Assembly (NCBI GenBank): GCA_002383485.1
Contig: DFYY01000022.1
Span: forward strand, 4,330 to 68,329
Origin: Bacteroidales bacterium UBA4070
GTDB lineage: Bacteria > Bacteroidota > Bacteroidia > Bacteroidales > VadinHA17
Length of the DNA: 64,000 bases
Direction of reading: 5' to 3'
Part shown: piece by piece, positions 25,261 to 34,651 of the stretch
Layout of the letters: the number at the start of each line of letters is the position of its first letter
Position numbering within the stretch: the stretch's first letter is position 1
Position numbers and translations under genes: made by a program
The notes under the pieces: generated by a model
Database searches by the model: none
The model's input: the letters and a program-made list of their open reading frames with translations, nothing else
Told to the model about the DNA's origin: nothing

Positions 25261-27528
25261 TCAGAAGGTGAAGCCCATGCTGGCGTATCCCTTGATACTC
25301 CTGAAGAGCAACTGCCTGTCATAGATGCCGTGCATGATCCCTATCCTGACGGGGCCGGCCACTGTCATGTATCCGGCTCCTATTCCGTATCCTCCCATTA
25401 TGGTGAATCCGTATTCACGGGATGGTTCCTTGAGCGCGAAGAGATTGACTTCGGCAGTCAGGTGAAGGCCCGTTGCGATTTCAACGTCTGTACCGAACCG
25501 GATCCCTCCCAGGTTCCTGATCATGATCTGGTTGGGATGGAATCCGATGGCACTTATTGAACGATCTGTTATAGCGTCTGTTCCTCCGAGGAGCCAGAAG
25601 TCATTGCCGCCGGTTATTGAATCCGCTCCTGTTGTAAACAGGAAATCACCTCCGAGATTGACTGTAACCCTTGCTGAGGGTGACGCGTAGGTGTTGAATG
25701 CGGCGCGCGCCGCCCAGTTCCGGTCAAATGAGAAGGGGGATTCATCATCTGGCGGGCCGTAGACAAGCCTCCGTGATCCCTCTCTGACCGAGGCCCGTAA
25801 CAGTTTTGACGAGGAGAGAGACAATCCATAGATGATTCCCTGATCAGGGAAGTGCTTTCGGTCAAGGGTATTTGCCTGGTAGCTGTAGGTCAGTCTCAGG
25901 TAATCGTATGAAAACCTACTGATCCGGGTAGAAGAGACAAAGTCAGGGATGAGGTGCTGGTTCTCGAATGAGGCTGAAAGGGTCATGAGGTGATTGAGAT
26001 TCAGTCTTTTGCTCAGTGACAGTGCGGTATTGAAATTCTGGCTCAGCATCGGGCCGGTCTCATTTCTCAGCTGAATGAGAGGGAAGCGTGTATTGTCAGC
26101 AAAGAATGATGCTTCCACTCCGAATTTCTGACTTCTGTCAACGAACTGTATGGCACTGATGCGGAGACGGTAGTACTGCCCTATGAATGAATCGAGATTG
26201 ATTACAGAGCTGGGTGTGACCAGGTCTCTGACAGAGAGGCTGATGACTGCTCCGGCACTCAGGGCAGGGTCATAGTGAAGTGAGCCGTAGAGCATTGCCC
26301 TGGGCCGTTCAATGCATTCGATCTCCAGTGTCAGCAGGTTCCCTTCAGGAACGATTCTGTATTTCACCTTCTCGAACCAGTTTTTGCCGTAGAGAAGCTC
26401 TATCCGCTCGTTCAGAAGGTTTCTGTCAACATCCTCTCCCGTCCTGATATCGAGAACACCGATGATCTGCCAGTCAGGAATGATGCTGTTTCCTTTAACC
26501 CTTATATTGTTGAAGCGGTAGTATCTGACTTCAGGCAGCGGCACCACTTCTCTTGCTGGTCCGAAAGAGTTGAGTGAATCAGCCAGCCGCCGGAATTGAT
26601 CACTGTATTTCAGCGCTTCGCGGTAGCCCTTTTCAACGATTGAATCAGGGTGGCTGAATGACAGGGTGCTGACCCCGGGCAGATCAGGCTCTATCATAAT
26701 GTCTGTCTGGCGTTTCTGGTCCTCGTAGTCAGCCAGGCTGGTAAATAATCCGATCTGTTTGAGGATGCCGTAGGCAGATTCAAGGTCTTTCACTGTATAC
26801 CCCTTGAAACTTACGTAAGAGCCAATAACAATATCAGCTCCCATTTCGCGCAGCTCGGTGGCAGCATAATTGCGAATCACGCCGCCGTCTACCAGCACGG
26901 CAGTGTCGGTTTTTACAGGTGTAAATACTGTGGGGATGGCTATGCTTGCCCTTATGGCGTCCGGAAGATATCCATGCCGGAAAATGACCCTTTTGCTCGT
27001 TTTCACATCCGTTGCCAGGCATAGGAATGGAATGGGAAGCCGTGAAAAATCAGTAATAGTTGCAGCAGGCCAGAAGTAATGATTCAGCCCGCTCTCTATG
27101 AGCTGACCGCTTATAAGTCCGGAGGGTATCTTTATAGAATTACGGGTTATGGGAAGGGATATGAGGCTGTTGTGAAAATGTCTCTTTTCAAGAAAGATTA
27201 TCTTGTTTTCCGGTATCCTGTCGGACATTGCTGACCCCCAGTCATAAGCCCTGAACATGCCTGCGATACTGTCAGGGGAGTAGCCCATGGCGTACATGCC
27301 TCCGACAATACTTCCCATGCTCACACCGGTAATGTAATCCGGCTTCAGTCCTGCCTCCTCCATGGCTCTGATAACACCTATGTGGGCCAGCCCCTTTGCT
27401 CCGCCTCCGCTGAGAGCCAGTCCCAGCTTTGGCCTTAGTGATGCAGACTGAGCTCCAAGGTCCAGTGGCAGGAAGGACGCAAGGGCAACAGCAAGCATCG
27501 CGGTTAAAAGTATTTGTTTTGCTCTCAT
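25261..27528 (-). CDS. Patatin-like phospholipase with outer-membrane barrel (type Vd secretion)
   Basis: A lipase that is carried to the cell surface by its own barrel. Order: signal peptide (1-26), patatin domain (about 33-290), one POTRA-like domain (about 325-400, FNNIRVKGNSIIPDWQIIGV) and a 16-strand-type barrel to the C-terminal Phe (GYASMGFTF). The catalytic dyad is visible: oxyanion loop LALSGGGAKGLAHIGV, nucleophile elbow GVSMGS and the Asp in LVDGGVIRN. This matches PlpD-type proteins. A promoter lies at 27561-27592. The TPR gene follows. The lipid substrate is unknown. Confidence 0.93.
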   Translation of the reverse strand: MRAKQILLTAMLAVALASFLPLDLGAQSASLRPKLGLALSGGGAKGLAHIGVIRAMEEAGLKPDYITGVSMGSIVGGMYAMGYSPDSIAGMFRAYDWGSAMSDRIPENKIIFLEKRHFHNSLISLPITRNSIKIPSGLISGQLIESGLNHYFWPAATITDFSRLPIPFLCLATDVKTSKRVIFRHGYLPDAIRASIAIPTVFTPVKTDTAVLVDGGVIRNYAATELREMGADIVIGSYVSFKGYTVKDLESAYGILKQIGLFTSLADYEDQKRQTDIMIEPDLPGVSTLSFSHPDSIVEKGYREALKYSDQFRRLADSLNSFGPAREVVPLPEVRYYRFNNIRVKGNSIIPDWQIIGVLDIRTGEDVDRNLLNERIELLYGKNWFEKVKYRIVPEGNLLTLEIECIERPRAMLYGSLHYDPALSAGAVISLSVRDLVTPSSVINLDSFIGQYYRLRISAIQFVDRSQKFGVEASFFADNTRFPLIQLRNETGPMLSQNFNTALSLSKRLNLNHLMTLSASFENQHLIPDFVSSTRISRFSYDYLRLTYSYQANTLDRKHFPDQGIIYGLSLSSSKLLRASVREGSRRLVYGPPDDESPFSFDRNWAARAAFNTYASPSARVTVNLGGDFLFTTGADSITGGNDFWLLGGTDAITDRSISAIGFHPNQIMIRNLGGIRFGTDVEIATGLHLTAEVNLFALKEPSREYGFTIMGGYGIGAGYMTVAGPVRIGIMHGIYDRQLLFRSIKGYASMGFTF

Positions 27529-27560
27529 CTTACTTTCCGCATAATTTTACGGCCTTTGGC

Positions 27561-27592
27561 CATATTTATGAAGATATCTCTTTTCCTGCAAA
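27561..27592 (-). promoter_or_regulatory. Probable promoter of the patatin gene
   Basis: On the minus strand TTTG, 20 bases, then TAAATATG (one mismatch to TAnnTTTG), 33 bases before the start codon. Confidence 0.45.
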
Positions 27593-27630
27593 TTCGGGAC
27601 CAATTTAGGCAGATTATGTAACTTGGCAGC

Positions 27631-29427
27631 GTGAAAAAAGGAGAAAAAAGCTACACGAGATGGCTTCCTGCAACGGTTAAGGAGATGGAGGCGCTGGGGT
27701 GGGAAAGGCCAGATGTGATCCTTTTCACGGGCGATGCATATATTGACCATCCTTCGTTCGGAGCGGCCGTCATCGCACGGGTTCTGGAGGCAGCAGGGAT
27801 GCGTGTGGCTGTTGTTCCTCAACCCAACTGGCGCGATGACCTGCGCGATTTCAGGAAGTTTGGAGAGCCGCGTTTCTTCTTTGCCGTTACTGCCGGTAAC
27901 ATGGACTCCATGGTGAACCATTACACTGCCACCCGCAGACTTCGTTCAGATGATGCCTACACTGCCGGCGGTGCGGCAGGTTTCAGACCTGATTATGCCA
28001 CCGTCGTCTACACACGGATACTTAAACAGCTCTTTCCTTCCACACCCGTACTGACAGGTGGAATTGAGGCATCGATGAGGCGTCTCATGCATTACGACTA
28101 CTGGAAGGATAGCCTTGAACCATCGATACTCATAAGCAGCGGCGCTGACATGCTGATCTACGGCATGGCCGAGAGAGCCGTGGCTGAGCTGGCACGGAGG
28201 GTTATGTCCGGTGAACGCCTGACGGAGATGGCTGATCTGCCCCAGTCAGCTTACGTAAGACCGGCCGGAACACCTCTGCCCATATTAACCGGGGTAAAGG
28301 ACATGGAGTTGCATCCCTGCAATGAGGCGCTCGCTTCGAGGAAAGCCTATGCGGAAAATTTTGTCCTGTTTGAAAAGACGAGCAACAGCATGAGGCCTGT
28401 CAGGCTTATTGAGAAGTGCGACGACAGGTTTGTGATTGTCAATCCTCCGCTGCCTCCTGCCACAGAGTCGGAAACTGATGCTGTATATGACCTTCCCTAC
28501 CAATACGCACCTCACCCGCGATATGACAGGAAGGGAGCCATCCCGGCATGGGAGATGATTAAGTTCTCCGTGAACATCCATCGCGGCTGTTTTGGCGGCT
28601 GCAGCTTCTGCGCCATCGCCGCGCACCAGGGAAAGTTTATAAGCAGCCGGTCAGAGGCCTCGGTCATGAGGGAGGTGGAGAAGATAAGCAGGATGGAGGG
28701 ATTCAGGGGGTATCTCTCCGATCTGGGAGGACCCTCAGCAAATATGTACAGGATGGCCGGCAGGGACAGGGATCGTTGCATGAAGTGCGGCAGACCTTCA
28801 TGCATCTGGCCTTCGGTGTGTGATAATCTGGATACCTCGCACGAGGCGCTGAATGCTCTCTACAGAAAAGTTAACACACTACCCTACATAAAGAAGGCTT
28901 TTGTAAGCAGCGGGGTACGGTATGACCTTCTGATGAAGGAGTACAACCGGGAGGCCGGAAGGGCTGAGGAGAAATACCTCACCGAGCTGGTTTTGAACCA
29001 TACCAGCGGCAGGCTGAAGGTGGCGCCTGAACATACTGATGACGAGGTGCTGTATCTGATGAGAAAGACTCCTTTCCGTCATTTCAGGAAGCTGCGTGAG
29101 AAGTTCTTCGGGATAGTCAGGAAGCACGGACTTAAGTTTGAACTTATTCCTTACTTCATCTCTGCGCATCCGGGCACAACAGAGAAGAAGATGGGTGAGC
29201 TGGCAAGGGAGCTGTCCGATCTTGGTTTGCATCCCGAGCAGGTACAGGATTTCACCCCCACGCCCATGACCCTCGCCACCGCGATGTATTACCTGGGATT
29301 TGATCCCTACACCGGCAAAAAGGTTTATGTTGCCAGGGATATAGAAGAGAAGCGGAGACAGAAGGGGTATTTTTTTAAGTCGAAAGTGGAAAGTGGAAAG
29401 TCAAAAGGTATCAGGTCACGTACCTGA
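27631..29427 (+). CDS. YgiQ-family radical SAM protein
   Basis: An enzyme that cleaves SAM at a 4Fe-4S cluster; the reaction of the family is not established. Start is the GTG at 27631. An N-terminal B12-binding-like region (DVILFTGDAYIDHPSFGAAV, GGIEASMRRLMHYDYW) is followed by the radical SAM core with the cluster motif CFGGCSFC near residue 322 (C-x3-C-x2-C). A second cysteine set, RCMKCGRPSCIWPSVCDN (about 386-403), is typical of YgiQ. The DUF3362-like C-terminal part (VQDFTPTPMTLATAMYYLG) is present. The last 17 residues come from a heptamer repeat (29375-29402) and are probably not functional. Confidence 0.92.
   Translation: MKKGEKSYTRWLPATVKEMEALGWERPDVILFTGDAYIDHPSFGAAVIARVLEAAGMRVAVVPQPNWRDDLRDFRKFGEPRFFFAVTAGNMDSMVNHYTATRRLRSDDAYTAGGAAGFRPDYATVVYTRILKQLFPSTPVLTGGIEASMRRLMHYDYWKDSLEPSILISSGADMLIYGMAERAVAELARRVMSGERLTEMADLPQSAYVRPAGTPLPILTGVKDMELHPCNEALASRKAYAENFVLFEKTSNSMRPVRLIEKCDDRFVIVNPPLPPATESETDAVYDLPYQYAPHPRYDRKGAIPAWEMIKFSVNIHRGCFGGCSFCAIAAHQGKFISSRSEASVMREVEKISRMEGFRGYLSDLGGPSANMYRMAGRDRDRCMKCGRPSCIWPSVCDNLDTSHEALNALYRKVNTLPYIKKAFVSSGVRYDLLMKEYNREAGRAEEKYLTELVLNHTSGRLKVAPEHTDDEVLYLMRKTPFRHFRKLREKFFGIVRKHGLKFELIPYFISAHPGTTEKKMGELARELSDLGLHPEQVQDFTPTPMTLATAMYYLGFDPYTGKKVYVARDIEEKRRQKGYFFKSKVESGKSKGIRSRT
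29375..29402. repeat. Four tandem heptamers (TTAAGTC, GAAAGTG x2, GAAAGTC) inside the end of the YgiQ gene
   Basis: The units are head to tail and supply the last codons of the gene. They are followed by an imperfect inverted repeat, GGTATCAGGTCACG (29407-29420) against CGTGACC...CCTGATGCC (29437-29457). Confidence 0.75.
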
Positions 29428-29458
29428 GTTAAGGGCCGTGACCTATTGCCTGATGCCT

Positions 29459-29494
29459 AAAAAAAAGAGGCCGTCAAACCGGCCTCTTTTTTTT
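29459..29494. terminator. Bidirectional terminator between ygiQ and hydC
   Basis: A run of A, the hairpin GAGGCCG/CGGCCTC and a run of eight T give a terminator that works on both strands. It serves the convergent YgiQ gene and hydrogenase operon; the stop codon of hydC (29493-29495) lies in the T run. Confidence 0.88.
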
Positions 29495-29975
29495 AGGCAT
29501 ATTCCTTCAGGATGGCTTTGACATCATCGGGAGCGACCCTTCCGTATGTCTTGTCACCGACGAGCACCACCGGTGCCAGACCGCATGCGCCAACACAGCG
29601 GAGGCTTGAGAGGGAGAATTTACCGTCAGGGGTGGTCTGTCCGACCTGCAGGGAGAGCTCTTTCTTAAACTCGTCAAGAACCTTCTCGGCGCCTCTGACA
29701 TAGCATGCTGTGCCCATACAGATACTGATCGGATGCTTGCCCTTGGGGGTCATCGTGAAGAAGGAGTAAAAGGTCACCACACCGTAGACCTGTGCGGTGG
29801 ATATATTAAGTTTGGAAGCAATCACCTCCTGCACTTCAGCGGGAAGATATCCAAAATGTTCCTGTGTTTTGTGAAGTACATTTATCAGCTCCAGCGGTTC
29901 ATTATTGAAAGAATCGCAGATCTCGTTGATCTTGTCAACATCTTGCTGTCTCAGTTCAATCTTTATACTTGACAT
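29493..29975 (-). CDS. hydC: NADH-linked [FeFe] hydrogenase subunit HydC (NuoE-like, 2Fe-2S)
   Basis: Small electron-transfer subunit of the trimeric hydrogenase. The 160 residues form a helical N terminus and a thioredoxin-like 2Fe-2S domain with the four cysteines in the NuoE spacing: C-x4-C in CMGTACYVRG and C-x3-C in CVGACGLAP. Other NuoE marks are GYLPAEVQEVIA and YGVVTFYSFF. It is the last gene of the operon, 32 bases after hydA. The presence of HydA, B and C together indicates an enzyme coupled to NAD(H), possibly bifurcating between NADH and ferredoxin; bifurcation cannot be decided from the sequence. Confidence 0.93.
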   Translation of the reverse strand: MSSIKIELRQQDVDKINEICDSFNNEPLELINVLHKTQEHFGYLPAEVQEVIASKLNISTAQVYGVVTFYSFFTMTPKGKHPISICMGTACYVRGAEKVLDEFKKELSLQVGQTTPDGKFSLSSLRCVGACGLAPVVLVGDKTYGRVAPDDVKAILKEYA

Positions 29976-30007
29976 CTCTTTGAATTTTAATGTTTATAAC
30001 CCGGATT

Positions 30008-31786
30008 TCACGGTTTGACTACGATCTTTGCTTTCCTGTCGAAATAGTGCGTATGCAGCAGGTGGTGAGCCTTTTCACTGTTGGGTTCGCCAAGGTATTC
30101 CTTGTACAGCTGGATGATATACGGGTTTTCGTGAGACACCCTGATAGGCTTGTTCTTATCCTCTTCATAGATAGCCTTAGCCCTGGCCTTAAGGATTGAT
30201 GAGTCACCGTGATGCAATGGCTGTCCGCCGCCGCCGATGCAACCGCCGGGGCACGCCATCACCTCAATTGCATGGAATTTGGATCGCCCGGCCTTGACCT
30301 CGTCAAGCAGCTTCCGTGCGTTGCCCAGTCCGTGAGCAATGCCTATGCTGAGAGGGAATCCGTCGAAGTCTATAGTTGCCTGTCTTACTCCTTCCATTCC
30401 TCTCAGTTCCGAGAAATCGAGACGGCTGAGCTTCTTGCCGGTGAACAGTTCGTATGCGGTACGCACTGCAGCTTCAATTACCCCGCCGGTGTTGCCGAAG
30501 ATGACACCTGCGCCGGTCGACTCGCCCAGCGGCCTGTCAAAGTCCGAATCCGGAAGATTGACAAAGTCGATGTTGGCCTGCCTGATAAAATGGGCAAGCT
30601 CGCGGGTTGAAATGGAGAAGTCAACGTCGGGGTTGCCGTCTACTGAAAATTCCGGTCTCTGGCTTTCATACTTCTTCGCGAGACATGGCATGATTGAAAC
30701 GACCACCATGTTTTTGCGGTCGACCTTGATCTTATCAGCAAAGTATGACTTGGCTATGGCGCCGAACATTTGCTGGGGCGATTTGGCCGTTGAGGGTACA
30801 TCTTTCAGCTCGGGGTAGTTGTGTTCAAAGAAGTTAACCCAGCCCGGGCAGCAGGAGGTAAGGATTGGTATATTGGCATTTTTGTCGCCCTTCAGGAACT
30901 TACCCAGCCTGCTGAGCAACTCTGTTCCCTCTTCCATGATTGTGAGGTCAGCTGCAAAGTCGGTATCGAAGACATAGTCGAAGCCAAGCTCTTTCAATGC
31001 GGAGACCAGTTTACCGGTAACCAGTGTACCCGGTTTCATGCCGAACTCTTCGCCGAGGGCAGCACGAACGGCCGGGGCCGTCTGAACCACGACCACCTTG
31101 TACGGGTCCACGATTGCGCGGAGCACATCGCGTGTATGATCCACCTCTGTCAGCGCGCCTGTAGGGCATACTGCCACACACTGGCCGCAATAGGTACAGG
31201 GTGAGTATTCGAGGTTCTGTTCAAAAGCCGGGCCAACGGCTGCCATGAAGCCTCTGTTGAATGCTCCTATTGCACCTACAGTCTGTACTTCATTGCACAT
31301 CATCTCGCAACGGCGGCACATTATACACTTGTCAAGATCACGGATGATCGAGGGGGAGGTGTCTTTCCTGTAGGTTGACATCTCTGCTATCTCCTGTCCG
31401 GGTATCTCTCTTATGCCCAGCCTATTGGCCATATCCTGCAGCTCGCAGTGACCCGACTTCGGGCAGATGAGACAGTCCTTCGGGTGATCGGAGAGGATGA
31501 ATTCCATCACTGTCCGGCGGGCATTCATCACCCTCGGGGTGTGTGTGCGTATGACAGCGCCGTCATCACATTTGGTAATACAGGCAGGAGAGAGGTTTCT
31601 GCGTCCGTGGACCTCCACGACGCAAATCCTGCAGCCGCCAGGCTTGTTTTCAATGTTCAGATCATCAAGCTTCATGTGACACAGGGTGGGGATATCTATC
31701 CCCAGCTTCCGTGCTGCACCGAGAATGGTAGTCCCCTTCTCGACTTCAATCTGTTTATTGTCTATCGTCAGTTTTATTGTTTCCAT
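30008..31786 (-). CDS. hydA: [FeFe] hydrogenase catalytic subunit HydA
   Basis: Makes or splits H2 at the H-cluster. The start is ATG 31786 (METIKLTIDN); an upstream TTG is unlikely. The 592 residues hold in order: a 2Fe-2S domain (CRICVVEV region, about 38-70), the His-ligated cluster HPKDCLICPKSGHCELQ (about 100-116), two 4Fe-4S sites CIMCRRCEMMC and CTYCGQCVAVC, and the catalytic domain with all three H-cluster motifs: TSCCPGW, MPCLAKKYE and EVMACPGGCIGGGGQP. A short Fe-hydrogenase small-subunit tail ends near IIQLYKEYLGEP. Every ligand is present. The Cys-rich N terminus places it with soluble multi-subunit NAD-linked enzymes. The maturases HydE, HydF and HydG are not in the window. Confidence 0.97.
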   Translation of the reverse strand: METIKLTIDNKQIEVEKGTTILGAARKLGIDIPTLCHMKLDDLNIENKPGGCRICVVEVHGRRNLSPACITKCDDGAVIRTHTPRVMNARRTVMEFILSDHPKDCLICPKSGHCELQDMANRLGIREIPGQEIAEMSTYRKDTSPSIIRDLDKCIMCRRCEMMCNEVQTVGAIGAFNRGFMAAVGPAFEQNLEYSPCTYCGQCVAVCPTGALTEVDHTRDVLRAIVDPYKVVVVQTAPAVRAALGEEFGMKPGTLVTGKLVSALKELGFDYVFDTDFAADLTIMEEGTELLSRLGKFLKGDKNANIPILTSCCPGWVNFFEHNYPELKDVPSTAKSPQQMFGAIAKSYFADKIKVDRKNMVVVSIMPCLAKKYESQRPEFSVDGNPDVDFSISTRELAHFIRQANIDFVNLPDSDFDRPLGESTGAGVIFGNTGGVIEAAVRTAYELFTGKKLSRLDFSELRGMEGVRQATIDFDGFPLSIGIAHGLGNARKLLDEVKAGRSKFHAIEVMACPGGCIGGGGQPLHHGDSSILKARAKAIYEEDKNKPIRVSHENPYIIQLYKEYLGEPNSEKAHHLLHTHYFDRKAKIVVKP

Positions 31787-31804
31787 CGTCAATCTTCCTT
31801 GTCT

Positions 31805-33598
31805 TTAGTTGATTAGCACAGCACCAAATTTGCATTTCTCGAAGCAGGCTCCGCATTTGATGCATTTTTCCTGATCAATGAAGTGCGGTCCCTTGCGTTC
31901 ACCGGTGATGGCATTGACCGGGCATCCCCTTGCGCAGGCGGTACAACCGACGCACTTTTCAACATCGATGGTGTACTTCATCAGGTCACGGCATTGCCCT
32001 GAAGGACACCTCTTTTCGGTGACATGAGCTACATACTCGTCCATGAAGTTGTCCATTGTGGAGAGAACAGGATTGGGTGATGTCTGGCCCAGTCCGCAGA
32101 GCGAAGTGTCCTTGATGACGTTGCACATGTTCCTCAGACGGTCAAGGTCGGCCAGGGTGCCGTTGCCTTTGGTTATATGTGTCAGCAGTTCATGCACCCT
32201 CTTGTTGCCTATGCGGCACGGGGCACACTTGCCGCATGATTCCTCCACGGTGAACTCCAGGAAGAATTTTGCGATTGAGACCATGCAGTCATCCTCATCC
32301 ATGACGATCATGCCGCCTGAACCCATGATCGATCCAGCAGCAGCCAGGTTGTCAAAGTCGATCGGGATGTCAAGGTGGTTTTCAGTGAGGCATCCTCCCG
32401 AGGGACCACCGGTCTGTACGGCCTTGAACTTTTTGCCATTCTTAATGCCGCCGCCGATCTCGAAGATGATCTCGCGAAGTGTGGTGCCCATCGGTACTTC
32501 AATGAGGCCTACGTTGTTAATCTTACCTGCAAGGGCAAATACCTTTGTTCCCTTTGATTTTTCAGTACCGATGGATGAGAACCATTCCCAGCCCTTGTTG
32601 ATGATCACAGGAACGCTGGCAAAAGTCTCAACGTTGTTTACGTTGGTGGGTTTGCCCAGGAAGCCGCTTTCGGCAGGGAAGGGAGGTTTGTTGGTTGGTT
32701 CTCCCCGGTGGCCCTCCATAGAGTGTATCAGCGCTGTCTCCTCGCCGCAGACGAATGCTCCGGCGCCGTAACGAAGTTCAATGTCAAAGCTGAATTCGCC
32801 TCCCAGGATGTTTTTACCCAGCAGACCGTATTCGCGGGCCTGGCCAAGTGCTATCTTGAGCCGCTGTATTGCCAGCGGGTACTCTGCCCTGATGTAGATG
32901 AGCCCCTTCGATGCACCGATGGCATAGCCGCAGATGGCCATAGCCTCAAGTACGGAATGAGGATCACCTTCCAGTACTGAGCGGTCCATGAACGCACCCG
33001 GGTCACCTTCATCAGCATTGCAGACCACATACTTCTGGTCAGCCTTGTTTTTTGATGCTATCTCCCACTTCAGTCCGGTGGGGAAACCTGCGCCGCCGCG
33101 GCCGCGAAGGCCTGACTTCTTGATAATATCAATGACGTCTGCAGCGCTTAGCTCGGAGATGCATTTTCCGAGAGCGGCATACCCGTCACGGGCAATATAC
33201 TCTTCAATATTCTCAGGATTGATGAAGCCGCAGTTGCGCAGGGCGATACGGATCTGCTTCCTGTAGAATCCCATGTGCTTCGAATCAGTGATATGCTCCT
33301 TGCTCTTCGGATCAACGTAGAGAAGACGCTGTACCGGCCGTCCCTTGATTACATGTTCAGCCACGATGACTGCGGCATCCTCGGGTTTGACCTGCACATA
33401 GAAAGTATTGTCAGGCATAACCTTCACCACGGGTCCTTTTTCACAGAAGCCGAAACAACCGGTCATTATCACCTGTACCTCGCTGCTGAGGCCTTTTTCT
33501 TCAAGTTCCCTCTTAAGACTCTCAACAATGAGATTGCTTTCCGAGGCGCGACAACCGGTCCCGCCACAGACAAGAAGGTGCATTCTGAATTTTGACAT
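31805..33598 (-). CDS. hydB: Hydrogenase subunit HydB (NuoF-like, FMN/NADH-binding)
   Basis: Carries the NAD(H) site of the hydrogenase. The 597 residues begin with a thioredoxin-like 2Fe-2S domain (CGGTGCRAS, then CFGFCEKGP). The NuoF core has the FMN loop GLRGRGGAGFPTGLKW (about 165-180), NADH site GAGAFVCGEETALI (about 280-293) and the 4Fe-4S motif SCGKCAPCR (about 465). The C terminus has two ferredoxin clusters, CVGCTACARGCPVNA and CIKCGACFEKCKFGA. The layout equals HydB of Thermotoga/Acetobacterium-type hydrogenases and HndC. It lies 18 bases after the 2Fe-2S gene and 18 bases before hydA. Confidence 0.96.
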   Translation of the reverse strand: MSKFRMHLLVCGGTGCRASESNLIVESLKRELEEKGLSSEVQVIMTGCFGFCEKGPVVKVMPDNTFYVQVKPEDAAVIVAEHVIKGRPVQRLLYVDPKSKEHITDSKHMGFYRKQIRIALRNCGFINPENIEEYIARDGYAALGKCISELSAADVIDIIKKSGLRGRGGAGFPTGLKWEIASKNKADQKYVVCNADEGDPGAFMDRSVLEGDPHSVLEAMAICGYAIGASKGLIYIRAEYPLAIQRLKIALGQAREYGLLGKNILGGEFSFDIELRYGAGAFVCGEETALIHSMEGHRGEPTNKPPFPAESGFLGKPTNVNNVETFASVPVIINKGWEWFSSIGTEKSKGTKVFALAGKINNVGLIEVPMGTTLREIIFEIGGGIKNGKKFKAVQTGGPSGGCLTENHLDIPIDFDNLAAAGSIMGSGGMIVMDEDDCMVSIAKFFLEFTVEESCGKCAPCRIGNKRVHELLTHITKGNGTLADLDRLRNMCNVIKDTSLCGLGQTSPNPVLSTMDNFMDEYVAHVTEKRCPSGQCRDLMKYTIDVEKCVGCTACARGCPVNAITGERKGPHFIDQEKCIKCGACFEKCKFGAVLIN

Positions 33599-33616
33599 TA
33601 TCCTTATCCTCCCTGT

Positions 33617-34009
33617 TTAGTCAATTTTTTCATAGTTCACCGGTATGATTCCCTCAACCAGCTCACCGTTCTTGATGTATTTCTCAATGATTTCATCAGC
33701 CCTCTTTCTGTCAACAAAGCCATAAACAACTGGCTCCCTGCCGGGAAGCTGAACCTCAACAGTTGGCTCTGCGTAACAGTAACCCATGCATCCGGTCTGT
33801 GTTACAACGGCACCGATGCCCCTCTTGTCCAGCTCCTCAACAAAGAATTCCATGATTGGCTTTGCACCCGAAGCGATGCCGCATGTAGCCATTGCGACCT
33901 TGACCAGGACGAGGCCCCCGGGATTGTCTCCCTTAACCCTCAGGTCAAGCTTTTCGCGTGCATCCTCACGTATCTTTTTTAAGTCTGCAAGTGATTTGAG
34001 TTTTTCCAT
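33617..34009 (-). CDS. Thioredoxin-like 2Fe-2S ferredoxin domain protein (HndB/HydD-like)
   Basis: A 130-residue soluble protein with a helical start (MEKLKSLADLKKIREDAREK) and a 2Fe-2S thioredoxin-like fold: Cys in VAMATCGIASGA, then CMGYCYAEP (C-x3-C). These resemble HndB of Desulfovibrio and HydD of Acetobacterium. It probably passes electrons to or stabilises the HydABC complex. A single Cys is seen in the first motif, against two in HydC, so the cluster set may be incomplete. Confidence 0.85.
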   Translation of the reverse strand: MEKLKSLADLKKIREDAREKLDLRVKGDNPGGLVLVKVAMATCGIASGAKPIMEFFVEELDKRGIGAVVTQTGCMGYCYAEPTVEVQLPGREPVVYGFVDRKRADEIIEKYIKNGELVEGIIPVNYEKID

Positions 34010-34084
34010 TTCAAATTTATTTATCTGTATTGTGTGTATGCCTTATTTGATGCGCAAATCTATCCCTGATAAGTTTCTAAATTC

Positions 34085-34651
34085 CTAATATTTGTCATAT
34101 CCGGCTTCAATATTTCTGATTGAGGAGACACTTTCGTTAATGATATCCTTCAGAGGCCTGACAATGGTCAGGTCAGTGACGGCATCCTCGCCCAGTTCCT
34201 CCTTTATCTCTGCTGTGGATATGCTCCAGGAGTTACCCTCGCATTGATGGTTGTAAATAATGTTTATCGCCGGGTTTGAGACTATTAGAAGGGCTATTGT
34301 CCCGCTCACGTCTCCCAGCGGAGGACGGTCCATATGACTGTAGCCGAATGTTGCGGTGACGGTGGTACCCCTGCCGGGCGCCGAGTCTATTTTCACTCCT
34401 CCGCCTGAGAGAACGGCATTCATCTGCAGCAGTGGCAGTCCAAGGCCTACCTTGCGGGTGGACCTTGAGGTAAACCAGGGGTCGGTTGCCCTCCTGCGGG
34501 TCCCCTCATCCATCCCCTTGCCGTCATCGGCCACTGTCAGAATAAGGATGTCTTTGGAAATGGATTCGCTGAGCGTGATGCTGATCTCATCGGCTCCCGC
34601 CCTGATTGAGTTCTGAACTATATCCATTATATGAAGTCCTATCTCCTTCAT
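34085..34651 (-). CDS. HATPase domain protein without phosphoacceptor (hydrogenase operon)
   Basis: A 188-residue protein with the histidine-kinase ATP lid but no His-containing dimerisation domain. Visible boxes: N box HIMDIVQNSIRAGA (about 8-21), G1 DDGKGMDE, G2 KVGLGLPLLQ and GRGTTVTATF. The last 80 residues are unlike kinases. It overlaps the PHP gene by 4 bases (ATGA). Such a gene is often found in [FeFe] hydrogenase operons of anaerobes, with unknown function. It may act as a redox- or ATP-responsive switch; that is inference. Confidence 0.82.
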   Translation of the reverse strand: MKEIGLHIMDIVQNSIRAGADEISITLSESISKDILILTVADDGKGMDEGTRRRATDPWFTSRSTRKVGLGLPLLQMNAVLSGGGVKIDSAPGRGTTVTATFGYSHMDRPPLGDVSGTIALLIVSNPAINIIYNHQCEGNSWSISTAEIKEELGEDAVTDLTIVRPLKDIINESVSSIRNIEAGYDKY

